Shown: positions 25,884 to 36,213, counted from the first letter of the stretch. The stretch: DNA of 45,204 nucleotides from DATJGS01 sp035494735 (GCA_035494735.1 DATJGS010000020.1:1-45204); one strand, 5' to 3'. Notes: generated by a model not told the origin, from the sequence alone. A program made the numbers and translations.

Positions 25884-26186
25884 CTACTTCTTGCCGCCGG
25901 CGGTCTCGAGACGGCGGATCGGCAGCGCGTCCTCGAGCATCGCGTGCGGACGCGGGATGACGTGCACCGACACGACCTCGCCGACCTTCGCGGCCGCCGC
26001 GGCGCCGGCCTCGGTCGCGGCACGCACCGCCGCGACGTCCCCGCGCACCACCGTGGTCACGTAGCCGCCGCCGATCTTCTCGTAGTGCACGAGCGTCACG
26101 CGCGCCGCCTTCACCATGGCATCGGATGCCTCGACCATGGCGACGAAGCCACGCGTCTCGATCAGACCCAGAGCCTCTTCCTGCAT
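25884..26186 (-). CDS. BMC-H shell protein with standard pore
   Basis: A 100-residue single-domain BMC protein (ALGLIETRGFVAMVEASDAM, KAARVTLVHYEKIGGGYVTT, VVRGDVAAVRAATEAG). The pore-lining segment KIGGG fits the usual K-I-G-S/G-G of canonical hexamers. The ATG at 26186 has AAGGAG six bases upstream and is preferred to the codon at 26201. This is probably the main hexamer of the shell. Confidence 0.95.
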   Translation of the reverse strand: MQEEALGLIETRGFVAMVEASDAMVKAARVTLVHYEKIGGGYVTTVVRGDVAAVRAATEAGAAAAAKVGEVVSVHVIPRPHAMLEDALPIRRLETAGGKK

Positions 26187-26228
26187 GGAACGCTCCTTCA
26201 CGACTGCGGTGGATGGCGGGCGAACCGG

Positions 26229-26510
26229 TCAGCGACCGGAGCGCTCGATGGATTCCTGAAGTTGCGGATCGGGTGCGGGGATGACGAGCCGGGCGACGAG
26301 TTCGCCCACCCGCGTCGCGGCGCGGGCTCCGGCTTCGACGGACGCCTCGACGTCTCCCAACTGCCCTTGGATCAGCACCGTGACGAGCGCGTCGCGGGTG
26401 ACTTCGTAGCGGATGAGGCGAACCCCGGCGGTCTTGCACATGGCGTCGGCGGCTTCCACCGCCGCCACCCAACCGCGGGTTTCGATCAGCCCCAACGCCT
26501 CACGCCCCAC
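26229..26510 (-). CDS. BMC-H shell protein with atypical pore
   Basis: A 93-residue single-domain BMC protein (EALGLIETRGWVAAVEAADAM, RLIRYEVTRDALVTVLIQG, QLGDVEASVEAGARAATRVG). It is clearly related to the next gene, but the pore segment reads VTRDA in place of KIGGG, which would put Arg and Asp at the hexamer pore. GTG at 26510 is the start, with AAGGGGA about ten bases upstream. First gene of the operon, 57 bases after the predicted transcription start. Confidence 0.93.
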   Translation of the reverse strand: MGREALGLIETRGWVAAVEAADAMCKTAGVRLIRYEVTRDALVTVLIQGQLGDVEASVEAGARAATRVGELVARLVIPAPDPQLQESIERSGR

Positions 26511-26573
26511 CGGCGATCGTTCCCCTTGAAGGTGCCTGCGGCCACGACACTTGTCCTTGCGGACAGTCGCGGC

Positions 26574-26602
26574 ACGCTAGCAGGGATGTCGCGGTGGGTC
26601 AA
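26574..26602 (-). promoter_or_regulatory. Predicted promoter of the BMC operon
   Basis: On the minus strand TTGACC (26597-26602), a 17-base spacer and TAGCGT (26574-26579). The expected start of transcription is near 26567. The short leader contains the hairpin TGTCC-GCAA-GGACA (26552-26565 region, stem at 26552-26556 and 26561-26565) with a GNRA loop. Confidence 0.55.
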
Positions 26603-27185
26603 CGACCTGCAGTCGATGATCACGGCGTCATGGCCACGCCGCGGGAGCCTCGCGCGACGTGCGGGCTCGCGGGGCGCGAACGCGTCGGGGGAAACGTCAT
26701 GGGCCCCGCCGCGGCGATGAGACAGGCGCTGGTGCGTTGGGCCGCGGGCAGGGCCCCAAAATGGTTCCCCGCCTCGACCGTGTACCAGGCCGTAAGACTC
26801 CTTCGCTCGCGATAGGGGGATCAGCCCAACAGCCGGCAAAGCACGCGTCGCGCAGGGAACACAGCGTATTCGGTTGTGTGGGTCGCGGCGCGCCCCGATG
26901 CGGGCGGTGCGTTCGCGGCCTCATGGGGAATGTTCCGCAAGGCCGGTGCCATGCGGTCCCGGGGCTGCCGCGAGGTGGGAGTCGCGAGCGTGAACGCGGG
27001 GCCGATCAGCGGGTTGCGCGATCGCGCACGGGCACGAGGCGATCCCCGGTGGGAGCGTCAGAACCCGACGAATGGGGCGCGCGCGGGGAATCTCCCCCGC
27101 GCTCGGGAACGCGCTGGGGATTCCGCCCCGGCGCCGCGATCTCCGTGGGACCGAGCGCCGCGAAAGCCGGCGCCGCCGGGGTCGG
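26603..27185. other. 583-base stretch without a recognisable gene
   Basis: Between the opp operon end and the BMC promoter. Open frames here are short and Arg/Pro-rich, like shadows in GC-rich DNA. One minus-strand frame (to 26839) contains GLIPLSRAKESYGLVHGRGG and EPFW, less skewed than the others, which could be a decayed gene; I cannot identify it. I searched for tmRNA, RNase P, SRP and cobalamin-riboswitch landmarks and saw none. It holds several GC-rich inverted repeats. Confidence 0.5.
27081..27102 (-). terminator. Strong GC hairpin downstream of the opp operon, possible terminator
   Basis: An 8-bp perfect stem GCGCGGGG / CCCCGCGC with a six-base loop, about 85 bases after the OppF stop. 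No T-run follows in the minus direction, so a rho-independent mechanism is doubtful. Confidence 0.3.
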
Positions 27186-29215
<2,030 letters not shown>

Positions 29216-29220
29216 GCCCC

Positions 29221-30309
29221 TCATCCCCTTCGCGACGCGCGGCGCGGGTCCAGCGCGTCGCGCAGCCCATCGCCCAGCAGATTGAACGCCATCACGGTGA
29301 CGAAGATCGCGACCCCCGGGACCGCCAGGAGCCAGGGAAAGTCGTGCAGCGCGCGCAAGCTGCGCGCCTGGTTCAGCATGTTGCCCCACGACGCGCTCGG
29401 CTCCTGCACGCCCACGCCGAGGAACGACAGGAACACCTCGGCGAGAATATACCCCGGCACCGCGACCGTGGCGGCAACGATCACGTACGACACGGTGTTC
29501 GGCAGGATGTGGCGCGTCAGCACGCGCCAGCGCGGCAGGCCGAGCGCTTCGGCCGCGGCGACGAAATCGCGGGTGCGCAACGACAGCACCATGCCGCGGA
29601 TGACGCGCGCCAGGCTCGCCCAGCCGATGAACGCGAGGATGGCGACGATCGCCAGGTACGCCTGACGGCTCGACAGCGACGCCGGGAAGACCGCGCGCAG
29701 GCTGATGAGCAGATACAGCCCGGGGATGCTGAGCAGCAATTCGCTGAGGCGCATGAGCAGCGCGTCGACCCAGCCGCCGTAGTAGCCGGCCAGGCCGCCG
29801 AGCAGCAGGCCGAACGTGAACGAGATCACGATGCCGACGATGCCGACGGTGAGCGAGACCTGGGCGCCGAACAGCAGCCGGCTCCACTCGTCGCGCCCGT
29901 AGCCGTCGGCGCCCAGAAGGAAGACGCTCTCGCCCGCCGGCTCGACGCCGAACAGGTGCCGGTCGCTCGGAACGAGCCCGAACAGCCGGTAGCGGTCGCC
30001 CTTCACGAAGAAGCGGATCGGGAGCGGCCGTGCGCGGTCCTCGCGATACCCGGCGCCGGGCCCGGTCGGCGTCGTCGCGTACACGAACGGACCGCCCGCC
30101 CAGCGGCCCGCCGCGTTCAGCCAGTGGAGGCGCTGCGGCGGATGGTAGAAGCGCGCGCGGTCCATGCGGTCTTCCGCGTAGGGCGCGAGGAACGGCGCGA
30201 GGGCCGCGAGCAGGTAGAGCGCGACCAGCGCCGCCAGCGCGGCGACGCTGAGGCGGCTGCGCGTCAGCTCGCGCCATGCGCGCCGCGCCGGGCGATCGGC
30301 GTCAGGCAT
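29221..30309 (-). CDS. oppC: Peptide ABC transporter permease, OppC/DppC type
   Basis: A 362-residue permease with about six helices and the EAA motif region EALGLPRWRVLTRHILPN, plus SFLGVGVQEPSASWGNML, typical of OppC. Between the first helix and the rest lies an insert of about 80 residues (roughly 50-130, with RDEWSRLLFGAQVSLTVG after it) on the outer side, a long form of the family's N-terminal region. It overlaps the OppB stop by eight bases. Confidence 0.92.
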   Translation of the reverse strand: MPDADRPARRAWRELTRSRLSVAALAALVALYLLAALAPFLAPYAEDRMDRARFYHPPQRLHWLNAAGRWAGGPFVYATTPTGPGAGYREDRARPLPIRFFVKGDRYRLFGLVPSDRHLFGVEPAGESVFLLGADGYGRDEWSRLLFGAQVSLTVGIVGIVISFTFGLLLGGLAGYYGGWVDALLMRLSELLLSIPGLYLLISLRAVFPASLSSRQAYLAIVAILAFIGWASLARVIRGMVLSLRTRDFVAAAEALGLPRWRVLTRHILPNTVSYVIVAATVAVPGYILAEVFLSFLGVGVQEPSASWGNMLNQARSLRALHDFPWLLAVPGVAIFVTVMAFNLLGDGLRDALDPRRASRRG

Positions 30310-31270
30310 CGACGATCCGCGGATCGGCCGCGACCAGCATCAGGTCCGCCGCCAGGTTGCCGGCCACGAGCACGACGGCCGCGAGCAGCACCGCGCCCAT
30401 GACCAGGTACGGGTCCTGCGCGAGCAGCGCCTCGACCGTGATCCGTCCGAGCCCCGGCCACGAGAAGATCACCTCGGCCACGAACGAACCGGACACGAGC
30501 GAGCCGAGCGTGTAGCCGAACAGCGTGATCATGGGATTCAGTGCGTTGCGCAGCGCGTGCTTGAACAGCACCTGGCCCTCGCCGAGGCCTTTGGCGCGCG
30601 CCGCCGTGACGAAGTCGAGGTGCAGCACGTCGAGCAGGCTGCCGCGCATCTGGCGAAAGCGCGCGGCCAGCGGGACGAGCCCGGCGACGAGCGCGGGCAG
30701 GGCCAGGTGGCGCAGCAGATCCCAGACGCGCGCGCCCCACGCCATCTGCTCCCAGTCCAGCGAGCGCATACCGCCGATCGGGAACCAGCCGGTGCGCGCC
30801 GCGAACAGCAGCAGCAGGAGCCCGGACAGCAGCTCGGGGACCGACAGCGTGACGAACGCCGCGACCGACAGCACGCGATCCGCGGGCCCGCGCGCGCGCG
30901 CCGCGGCCCACACGCCGAGCGGCACGGCCAGCCCCCACGTCACGCAGGCCGCCGCCCCGGCCAGGAGCAGCGTATTGCCGAGCGCGGGGCGCAGCACGTC
31001 CGCGACCGGGCGGTGATGCGAGAACGACTGCCCGAGGTCGAAGTGCAGGATCACGTTCCTCAGGTACAGCAGCATCTGCACGGTCCACGGCCGGTCGAGC
31101 CCGAAGCGGTGGCGCATGGCGTCGAGCGTGGCCGGGGAAATCTGCGGATCCTGGGCCAGCGTGTTGAGGAAGTCGCCGGGCGCGAGCTGGAGCAGCAGGA
31201 ACGTGAGCACGACGAGCCCGAGCAACAGCGGAATCGTCTGCAGGATCCGCTTGAGGACGTACGAGCGCAT
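30302..31270 (-). CDS. oppB: Peptide ABC transporter permease, OppB/DppB type
   Basis: A 322-residue permease starting MRSYVLKRILQTIPLLLG, followed by LTFLLLQLAPGD and LDRPWTVQMLLYLRN, the classical N-terminus of DppB/OppB. The EAA loop is VTAARAKGLGEGQVLFKHAL with RNALNPM. With OppC it forms the membrane channel. It starts 19 bases after the binding-protein gene. Confidence 0.94.
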   Translation of the reverse strand: MRSYVLKRILQTIPLLLGLVVLTFLLLQLAPGDFLNTLAQDPQISPATLDAMRHRFGLDRPWTVQMLLYLRNVILHFDLGQSFSHHRPVADVLRPALGNTLLLAGAAACVTWGLAVPLGVWAAARARGPADRVLSVAAFVTLSVPELLSGLLLLLFAARTGWFPIGGMRSLDWEQMAWGARVWDLLRHLALPALVAGLVPLAARFRQMRGSLLDVLHLDFVTAARAKGLGEGQVLFKHALRNALNPMITLFGYTLGSLVSGSFVAEVIFSWPGLGRITVEALLAQDPYLVMGAVLLAAVVLVAGNLAADLMLVAADPRIVDA

Positions 31271-31289
31271 CCGAACCGGCCGCCCGGAC

Positions 31290-33101
31290 CTAGCGGCGTG
31301 CGCGCTTCACGAACACGCGGTCGATGTTCCAGAGCAGGTGGTGCGTGAGCAGCGTCGGGTGCACGTTGCCGAAGCCGTCGCGCACCGGGAGCTTCACGGT
31401 CTGCGACGGCAGCCACACGACGAAGCACGGCTCGTTCAAGCGCTCCTGCATCTTCACCCACAGCGCGTGACGGCGCGCATCGTCGGCGGTGCGCGTCATC
31501 TCGTCCATGAGGTGGTCGATGTCGCGCTCTTCCGGCGTGTCCGGCGTCGTCTGGCGAACGTGCCAGTAGTGCGACTGGCCCGTCGAGCGGAAGAAATTCT
31601 GGTACATGCCGGGATCGGCCGGAACCGCGGAACCCAGCCCCAGCAGCATGGCCTCGTACTGGAAGTCCTCGCGGTAGTTCGTGGTCAGGGCATTGAAGTC
31701 GAGCGACGTGAGCGTCACGCGGATGCCGACCTTCGCCAGGTCGTCGCGGATCAGCGTGCTCATGGCGACGCGCAGGTTGTTGTCGCTGTTCGTCTTCAGA
31801 TTGAACTCGACGTCGTGGCCGTGCGCGTCCTCGAGCACGCCGTCGCCGTTGCGATCGCGCAGGCCCAGCCCCGCGAGCAGGCGCTTCGCGCCTTCCGGGT
31901 CGTAGTCGTCGTGCGGCAGGTTCGGCGTGTACCACAGGGTGCTGCCCGGGGTGAGCGCGGACCAGTTCTTGACGGCGTTGCCGAAGAACGGGCCGCGGAT
32001 GATGGCGTCGCGATCGATGGCCTTCGACACCGCGCGGCGGAACTCCCGGCGGCTGAACCACGCGTACTTGACCGCGCCGACGACCGGCTCGCCCTTCTTG
32101 CGCCCGTCGACGTCGCGGTTCAGGGGATTCAGGTTGAACCACAGGAACGTGGACGTGAGGGACGTGCCGACGTCGTACAGCTTGTAGTGCTGCGCGCGCG
32201 AGCGCGTGGAGTCCGCGTACGTGGCGTAGTCCTCGGGCTTCACGTTGTCCACGCCGTCCACGTCGCCGGCCTGGAACTTGAGCGCCGCCGTGTTCTGGTC
32301 GGGCACGATCACGAACACGAGCTCGTCGAGATACGGCAGGCGCTGTCCGGCGCGGTCCACGCCCAGCCACCAGGGATTCGGCTCGAGCACCGTTTCCTCG
32401 CCCTGGCGGAAGCGCTTGAGCTTCCACGGGCCGCTGGTCACGAGCTTCTCCGGCGCGGTGTCCACGCCGTAGGCCGAGGCCAGTTGCCCCGCGCGGTACA
32501 GCGGCTCGAGCACGTGGCGCGGCAGGATGCGCACCGCGCCCACGGCGTCCACGAGCAGCGGGTAGGGCCGCGGGATCTTCATCACGACCGTGTACGAATC
32601 CGGCGCGCTCAACTCGAAGCGGCGGCCCTCGAGCATGACCAGCTCGCGCGTCGACACGTGCAGCGATTCGTCGTAGACGACCTCGAACGAGAACAACACG
32701 TCGGCCGCGGTCAGCGGATGGCCGTCCGAGAAGCACGCGCCGCGCCTCAGGTGCCACGTCCACGTCAGCCCGTCGGCGCTTCCCTCCCACGACTTGGCCA
32801 GCTCGCCGTAGTCCTTCTGCGTCGAGTTGTCCATGTTCGTGAGCGCGGCGAACAGCAGGTTCGTCACCTCGCGCGACGACTGCTCGGTCGCGATCATGGG
32901 GTTGAACGTGCGCGGGCTCGTGGTCTGGGCCACCGTGAACCGGCCGCCGTACGTGCCGACGTCGTCGGCTTCGAGGGCCAGCGGATCGGGGGGCAGCGGC
33001 GGAAACACGCGCGCGGCGTGGCCGGGCGCACGGCTACAGCCCGCGAGCGCGACCGCCAGACACGCGGCGCCGATCCAGCGGAGATTCCCTGCTCGCAACA
33101 T
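31290..33101 (-). CDS. oppA: Lipoprotein substrate-binding protein, SBP family 5 (OppA/DppA-like)
   Basis: A 603-residue protein. The signal is a lipoprotein type: MLRAGNLRWIGAACLAVALA with lipobox LAGC (Cys22), so it is anchored on the outer face of a membrane. SBP_bac_5 features are FNPMIATEQSSREVTNLLF, LAKSWEGSADGLTWTWHLR, SDGHPLTAADVLFSFEVV, the SGPWKLKRF segment, and FRRAVSKAIDRDAIIRG. ATG at 33101 has AAAGG seven bases upstream. Solute is unknown; in this family it may be peptides, nickel, sugars or opines. It begins 35 bases after the LipM-like gene. Confidence 0.92.
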   Translation of the reverse strand: MLRAGNLRWIGAACLAVALAGCSRAPGHAARVFPPLPPDPLALEADDVGTYGGRFTVAQTTSPRTFNPMIATEQSSREVTNLLFAALTNMDNSTQKDYGELAKSWEGSADGLTWTWHLRRGACFSDGHPLTAADVLFSFEVVYDESLHVSTRELVMLEGRRFELSAPDSYTVVMKIPRPYPLLVDAVGAVRILPRHVLEPLYRAGQLASAYGVDTAPEKLVTSGPWKLKRFRQGEETVLEPNPWWLGVDRAGQRLPYLDELVFVIVPDQNTAALKFQAGDVDGVDNVKPEDYATYADSTRSRAQHYKLYDVGTSLTSTFLWFNLNPLNRDVDGRKKGEPVVGAVKYAWFSRREFRRAVSKAIDRDAIIRGPFFGNAVKNWSALTPGSTLWYTPNLPHDDYDPEGAKRLLAGLGLRDRNGDGVLEDAHGHDVEFNLKTNSDNNLRVAMSTLIRDDLAKVGIRVTLTSLDFNALTTNYREDFQYEAMLLGLGSAVPADPGMYQNFFRSTGQSHYWHVRQTTPDTPEERDIDHLMDEMTRTADDARRHALWVKMQERLNEPCFVVWLPSQTVKLPVRDGFGNVHPTLLTHHLLWNIDRVFVKRARR

Positions 33102-33136
33102 GACGCGGCCTTTCACGAGCGCCCGGGCGTGGACGT

Positions 33137-33982
33137 TCAAGCGCGGCCGCCAGTATAGGGACGCGTTTCCGAATCGCGCAATGGCGCCCGGCGGGGCCCG
33201 CCGTCGCGGCCGCCCACCCCGCCGCCCGCGCCCGCGCCGGCCTCCGCGCCCCGGCCCGCGCCCTCCTGCGCCAAAACTGCGCGCAACGCCGCCGCCCAGC
33301 GCTCGAGCGGCGCGCCCGCGCCCAGCACGTCTCCCAGATCGGCGCTGGCCGCCGCGAGCGCCGCGCGCCGCTCCGCGCGCGACGCGTCGGGGATCGCCAG
33401 GTAGTCGACGAGCGCGAGGTGACCGTCGCTCAAGAGCACGCTGCCCTGCTGCAGCAGCGCGTGTGCGGTGCGGCGCTGGGCGCTACCCACGACCTTCCGG
33501 CCGTCGCGCACGATCTCGTGACGCGCCGTGGACGCGAAGCACGGCGCGGCCGCTCCCGCGCCGCCCGCCCGCTCGCGCGTCTCGCCCGCCGCCAGGGCGA
33601 CCGGCGCTCCCAACGCCACGAGCGACGCGCACACCAGGTGCGACGCGCGGTCATAGCTCTCGGCCAGGCCGCCGCCCCACTCCGGGTCGGCGATCGCCGC
33701 CGTCAGCGAGTACGTCCACTCGGCGGCGTGGAAGATCGCGCGGCCTCCGGTCGGACGCTTCGCGTGCCCGACGCCGTCGCGCGCGCAGCGCTCGAGGTCG
33801 AGCTCGCGCTCGGCGTGCTGCGCGTGCCCGAGCGTGATGCCGGGCGGGTCGAAGCGGAACAGGCGGAGCACGGCCTCCCACGACTCGCCCGCGGCGACCC
33901 GCGCGTCCGCCTCGGCGAGCAACTCGGCATCGCGCCGCATGTGCTCGGCCACGCCCGCGCTACCGTCGATCCGGAGGATCAT
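33137..33982 (-). CDS. Lipoate-protein ligase / octanoyltransferase, LipM-like
   Basis: A 281-residue cofactor transferase. KRPTGGRAIFHAAEWTYSL (75-93) is the RRxxGG-x-H signature; APCFASTARHEIVRDGRKVV (146-165, Cys148) and GSAQRR place it with the LipM octanoyltransferases, whose active-site cysteine sits in the same position. It would attach an octanoyl or lipoyl group to a lipoyl domain such as GcvH, encoded 11 kb upstream. The last 45 residues are Gly/Ala-rich low complexity. The start has no strong ribosome binding site. It lies downstream of a terminator and directly before the opp operon, an unusual pairing. Confidence 0.85.
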   Translation of the reverse strand: MILRIDGSAGVAEHMRRDAELLAEADARVAAGESWEAVLRLFRFDPPGITLGHAQHAERELDLERCARDGVGHAKRPTGGRAIFHAAEWTYSLTAAIADPEWGGGLAESYDRASHLVCASLVALGAPVALAAGETRERAGGAGAAAPCFASTARHEIVRDGRKVVGSAQRRTAHALLQQGSVLLSDGHLALVDYLAIPDASRAERRAALAAASADLGDVLGAGAPLERWAAALRAVLAQEGAGRGAEAGAGAGGGVGGRDGGPRRAPLRDSETRPYTGGRA

Positions 33983-33993
33983 CGGCGCCGCGC

Positions 33994-34028
33994 AAACGAC
34001 GACGCCCCCGAACGGCAGGTCGGGGGCG
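33994..34028 (-). terminator. Terminator of the DUF6754 membrane-protein operon
   Basis: A 9-bp stem CGCCCCCGA / TCGGGGGCG with an eight-base loop, followed on the minus strand by TCGTCGTTTG. It lies about 25 bases after the last gene of the cluster. The T-run is interrupted, so strength is moderate. Confidence 0.6.
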
Positions 34029-34052
34029 CGAGAGGGTTCGGGAGGCGGCCGC

Positions 34053-34715
34053 TCACTTCATGCCCAGCCAGTCCTCCAGCAGGAACTGGAAGCGACCGAT
34101 CAGGAGCGAGATGCGCGACATCACCGTGTAGCCGTAGCCGGCCCCGAACGAGACCATGAGGAAGTACACGCCGATCTTCGACGCCACGCCGAGGGCGCCC
34201 TTGTGCTCGCGGCTGAAGAAGAAGAACAGCAGCGAGGTGATGAGGCCGATCGTGAACAGGATCACGCTCACGCTTTGCCAGACGTGGCCGTTCCACAGCG
34301 GCTGCAGGCTGGCCTGGGCCTGGGCCACGAGATCGCTCTGCGCGAACCCCGTGGTCTTCAGCCCGGCGTAGACGCCGATGATGACGGCCAGCGACCAGCG
34401 CGACAGCCAGCCGATCTTGCCGAACAGGCGCGTGAACAGCAGGACGCCGAGCGCGCCCGGAATCAGCAGCCACAGCCGGTAGTCGCCGAGCTGCGCCGAG
34501 AGCGGATGCGGCGCGCGCGTCGCGTGCACGAGCGGGTCCCACAGGTTCGTCACGATCACGGTCCAGAAGTTCAGCACGATGTAGTAGCCGGCCGAGACGC
34601 CGACGAACAGGTGCTCGGCGAACTTGTAGAGCGGGTTGTCGCGATAGAGGAAGCTGAAGATGCACAGCGTGAGCAGCGCCGCCACCCACAGGCCGAAGTC
34701 GTGCGTCACGTTCAC
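34053..34715 (-). CDS. Six-helix membrane protein, unknown (membrane cluster gene 4)
   Basis: A 220-residue protein with about six hydrophobic helices (FGLWVAALLTLCIFSFLY, FVGVSAGYYIVLNFWTVIV, LWLLIPGALGVLLFTRLF, WSLAVIIGVYAGLKTTG, VSVILFTIGLITSLLFFFF, IGVYFLMVSFGAGYGYTVM). I recognise no named family. The start is GTG at 34715 and overlaps the preceding stop by GTGA; the longer frame upstream is a shadow. The tight overlaps with its neighbours and the similar helix count to the 35553-36203 protein suggest they are parts of one membrane complex. A terminator follows. Confidence 0.75.
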   Translation of the reverse strand: MNVTHDFGLWVAALLTLCIFSFLYRDNPLYKFAEHLFVGVSAGYYIVLNFWTVIVTNLWDPLVHATRAPHPLSAQLGDYRLWLLIPGALGVLLFTRLFGKIGWLSRWSLAVIIGVYAGLKTTGFAQSDLVAQAQASLQPLWNGHVWQSVSVILFTIGLITSLLFFFFSREHKGALGVASKIGVYFLMVSFGAGYGYTVMSRISLLIGRFQFLLEDWLGMK

Positions 34716-35548
34716 GCCTCGCCTCCCGTCCGCTTGCGCGCCTGCACCACGTTGCCGAGCAGGATGCACAGGGCCACGAAGCAGTGCGCCAGCGATTGCG
34801 CGTCCATGCCCTTCGTCGCCGCGCCCTTCACCCCGTACGCCTTCTCGTATTCCGCCGCGCCGGCCATGCCGCCGAGCAGCCCGCGCAGCTGCCCGGATTG
34901 CAGGTACGGGTAGTACTCGGGCGCGCTCACCGCGGTGCAGCCCGACACCATCGGCAGGTGGAAGCGCGACTGCACCTGCTGCACCCACTCCTTCGTGCCC
35001 GGATAGCCGGCCGAGATGTTGACGAGCAGCGGGAAGCTCGAATAGTCACGCACCCGCGCCATGATCGGCAGCGCGACGAGATCGGCCGTGGAGTGGTTCG
35101 TGTAGTCGACCGGGAACGCGTTCGCGACGCCCTGGCCCATCAGCACCATGACCGCTTCGTTGCCGGCCTTGTAGCCGAGGTTGACCCAGTCGACGCCGTA
35201 GCGCTTGTTCGGATAGTCGCGCATGGACTCGCGCCACGTCTGGTCGACGATGCCGGGCCCGCCGTTCCACAGCACGGTCACGACCACCTTGCAGTCCTTG
35301 TCCATGAGCTGATGGATGGCGGTCTTCGTCATGGGCACGAGTTCAGGCCGCGACGCCGGGTCGTAGTCGCACGACATCAGGATCGTGCTGCCGTTCGGCA
35401 CCTTCGCGATGGCGTCGTAGAAGCCCTGCACCGGCGGCGTGACGACGAGCGGGCAGCCGATGGGCGCGATGAGCGGCCCGAGCACGAGCAGGCCCATCAG
35501 CAGGAACAGCCAGCGCCGGTCGAGCTTTTCGAGCGAGGAGAGGTTCAT
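34712..35548 (-). CDS. Membrane-anchored protein with large soluble domain, unknown (membrane cluster gene 3)
   Basis: A 278-residue protein. An N-terminal helix (RRWLFLLMGLLVLGPLIAPI) precedes about 200 residues that look globular: GSTILMSCDYDPASRPELVP, VVVTVLWNGGPGIVDQTW, WVNLGYKAGNEAVMVLMGQG, then a C-terminal hydrophobic segment SLAHCFVALCILLGNVVQA. The pattern of strand-Gly-Asp turns (for example SCDYDP) suggests a Rossmann-like alpha/beta fold outside the membrane, but I cannot assign a family. GGGGAGG lies about ten bases before the ATG at 35548. It starts four bases after the stop of the next upstream gene. Confidence 0.75.
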   Translation of the reverse strand: MNLSSLEKLDRRWLFLLMGLLVLGPLIAPIGCPLVVTPPVQGFYDAIAKVPNGSTILMSCDYDPASRPELVPMTKTAIHQLMDKDCKVVVTVLWNGGPGIVDQTWRESMRDYPNKRYGVDWVNLGYKAGNEAVMVLMGQGVANAFPVDYTNHSTADLVALPIMARVRDYSSFPLLVNISAGYPGTKEWVQQVQSRFHLPMVSGCTAVSAPEYYPYLQSGQLRGLLGGMAGAAEYEKAYGVKGAATKGMDAQSLAHCFVALCILLGNVVQARKRTGGEA

Positions 35549-35552
35549 GCGC

Positions 35553-36203
35553 TCAATCCTCCCCGCTCAGGTACGAGCGCTCGATGCCCAGGATCACGCG
35601 CAGCCCGGTGGCCATGACGCCGAGCGCGGCGCCCATCAGGATGGCGCGCTTCGCGGCGTTCTGCGGGTAGTTCATGATCCAGTCCTGGATCGCGCCGAGC
35701 TGTGCCCAGTGCGGCAGGAAGCCGGTCATCCAGTTCCCGACCGGCACGCGGCCGAGCATCACGATGAGCGCCGCCGCGGCCAGCAGCCCGGCCTCGACCG
35801 TGCGCACGCGGAACGCGCGGAACGCGGCCGACGCGATGAAGAACGCGAGCAGCGCGAACATCGTGGCCTGCATCGGCGAATACAGGCGGTTGTAGATCCA
35901 CATCGACAGCGTGCGCTCGTCCTGCCAGTTGCGCCCCTCGGCGATCCCGGCGGCCACCGTGCCGACGAGCGCAACGACGAGCACGATCTTGTACGGCCAG
36001 CCCGGCTGGCGCTTGTAGATGCCGTCGAAGTTGACGCGCAGCGTGTTCGCGCCGCCCAGCACGTAGCCGAACGCGACCACGATGATGGCGCACTGCTGCA
36101 GGAAGTCGGCCGGCACGCTCACGAACTGATGCGGCACGAAGAACGACAGAATCATGTACAGGCCGATGGCGGCGGTCAGGAACAGCGGCAGTTCGCGTTT
36201 CAG
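35553..36203 (-). CDS. Six-helix membrane protein, probable CTG start (membrane cluster gene 2)
   Basis: An integral membrane protein of 216 residues if started at CTG 36203 (200 residues from ATG 36155). The upstream stretch LKRELPLFLTAAIGLYMILS completes a first transmembrane helix that the ATG start would cut in half, and GGAGG sits exactly six bases before the CTG while nothing resembling a ribosome binding site precedes the ATG. Five more helices follow (CAIIVVAFGYVLGGAN, KIVLVVALVGTVAAGIAEG, TMFALLAFFIASAAFRAF, AGLLAAAALIVMLGRVP, ILMGAALGVMATGLRVILG). The GGAGG overlaps the stop codon of the DUF6754 gene. Unknown family. Confidence 0.7.
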   Translation of the reverse strand: MKRELPLFLTAAIGLYMILSFFVPHQFVSVPADFLQQCAIIVVAFGYVLGGANTLRVNFDGIYKRQPGWPYKIVLVVALVGTVAAGIAEGRNWQDERTLSMWIYNRLYSPMQATMFALLAFFIASAAFRAFRVRTVEAGLLAAAALIVMLGRVPVGNWMTGFLPHWAQLGAIQDWIMNYPQNAAKRAILMGAALGVMATGLRVILGIERSYLSGED

Positions 36204-36213
36204 GCCGGGCCTC

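Noticed and set aside
27081..27102. A confident rho-independent terminator for the opp operon
   Set aside because: The stem is strong but no T-run follows, so it is listed only at low confidence.
26511..27185. tmRNA, RNase P RNA, SRP RNA or cobalamin riboswitch
   Set aside because: I looked for their conserved sequence landmarks on both strands and did not find them.
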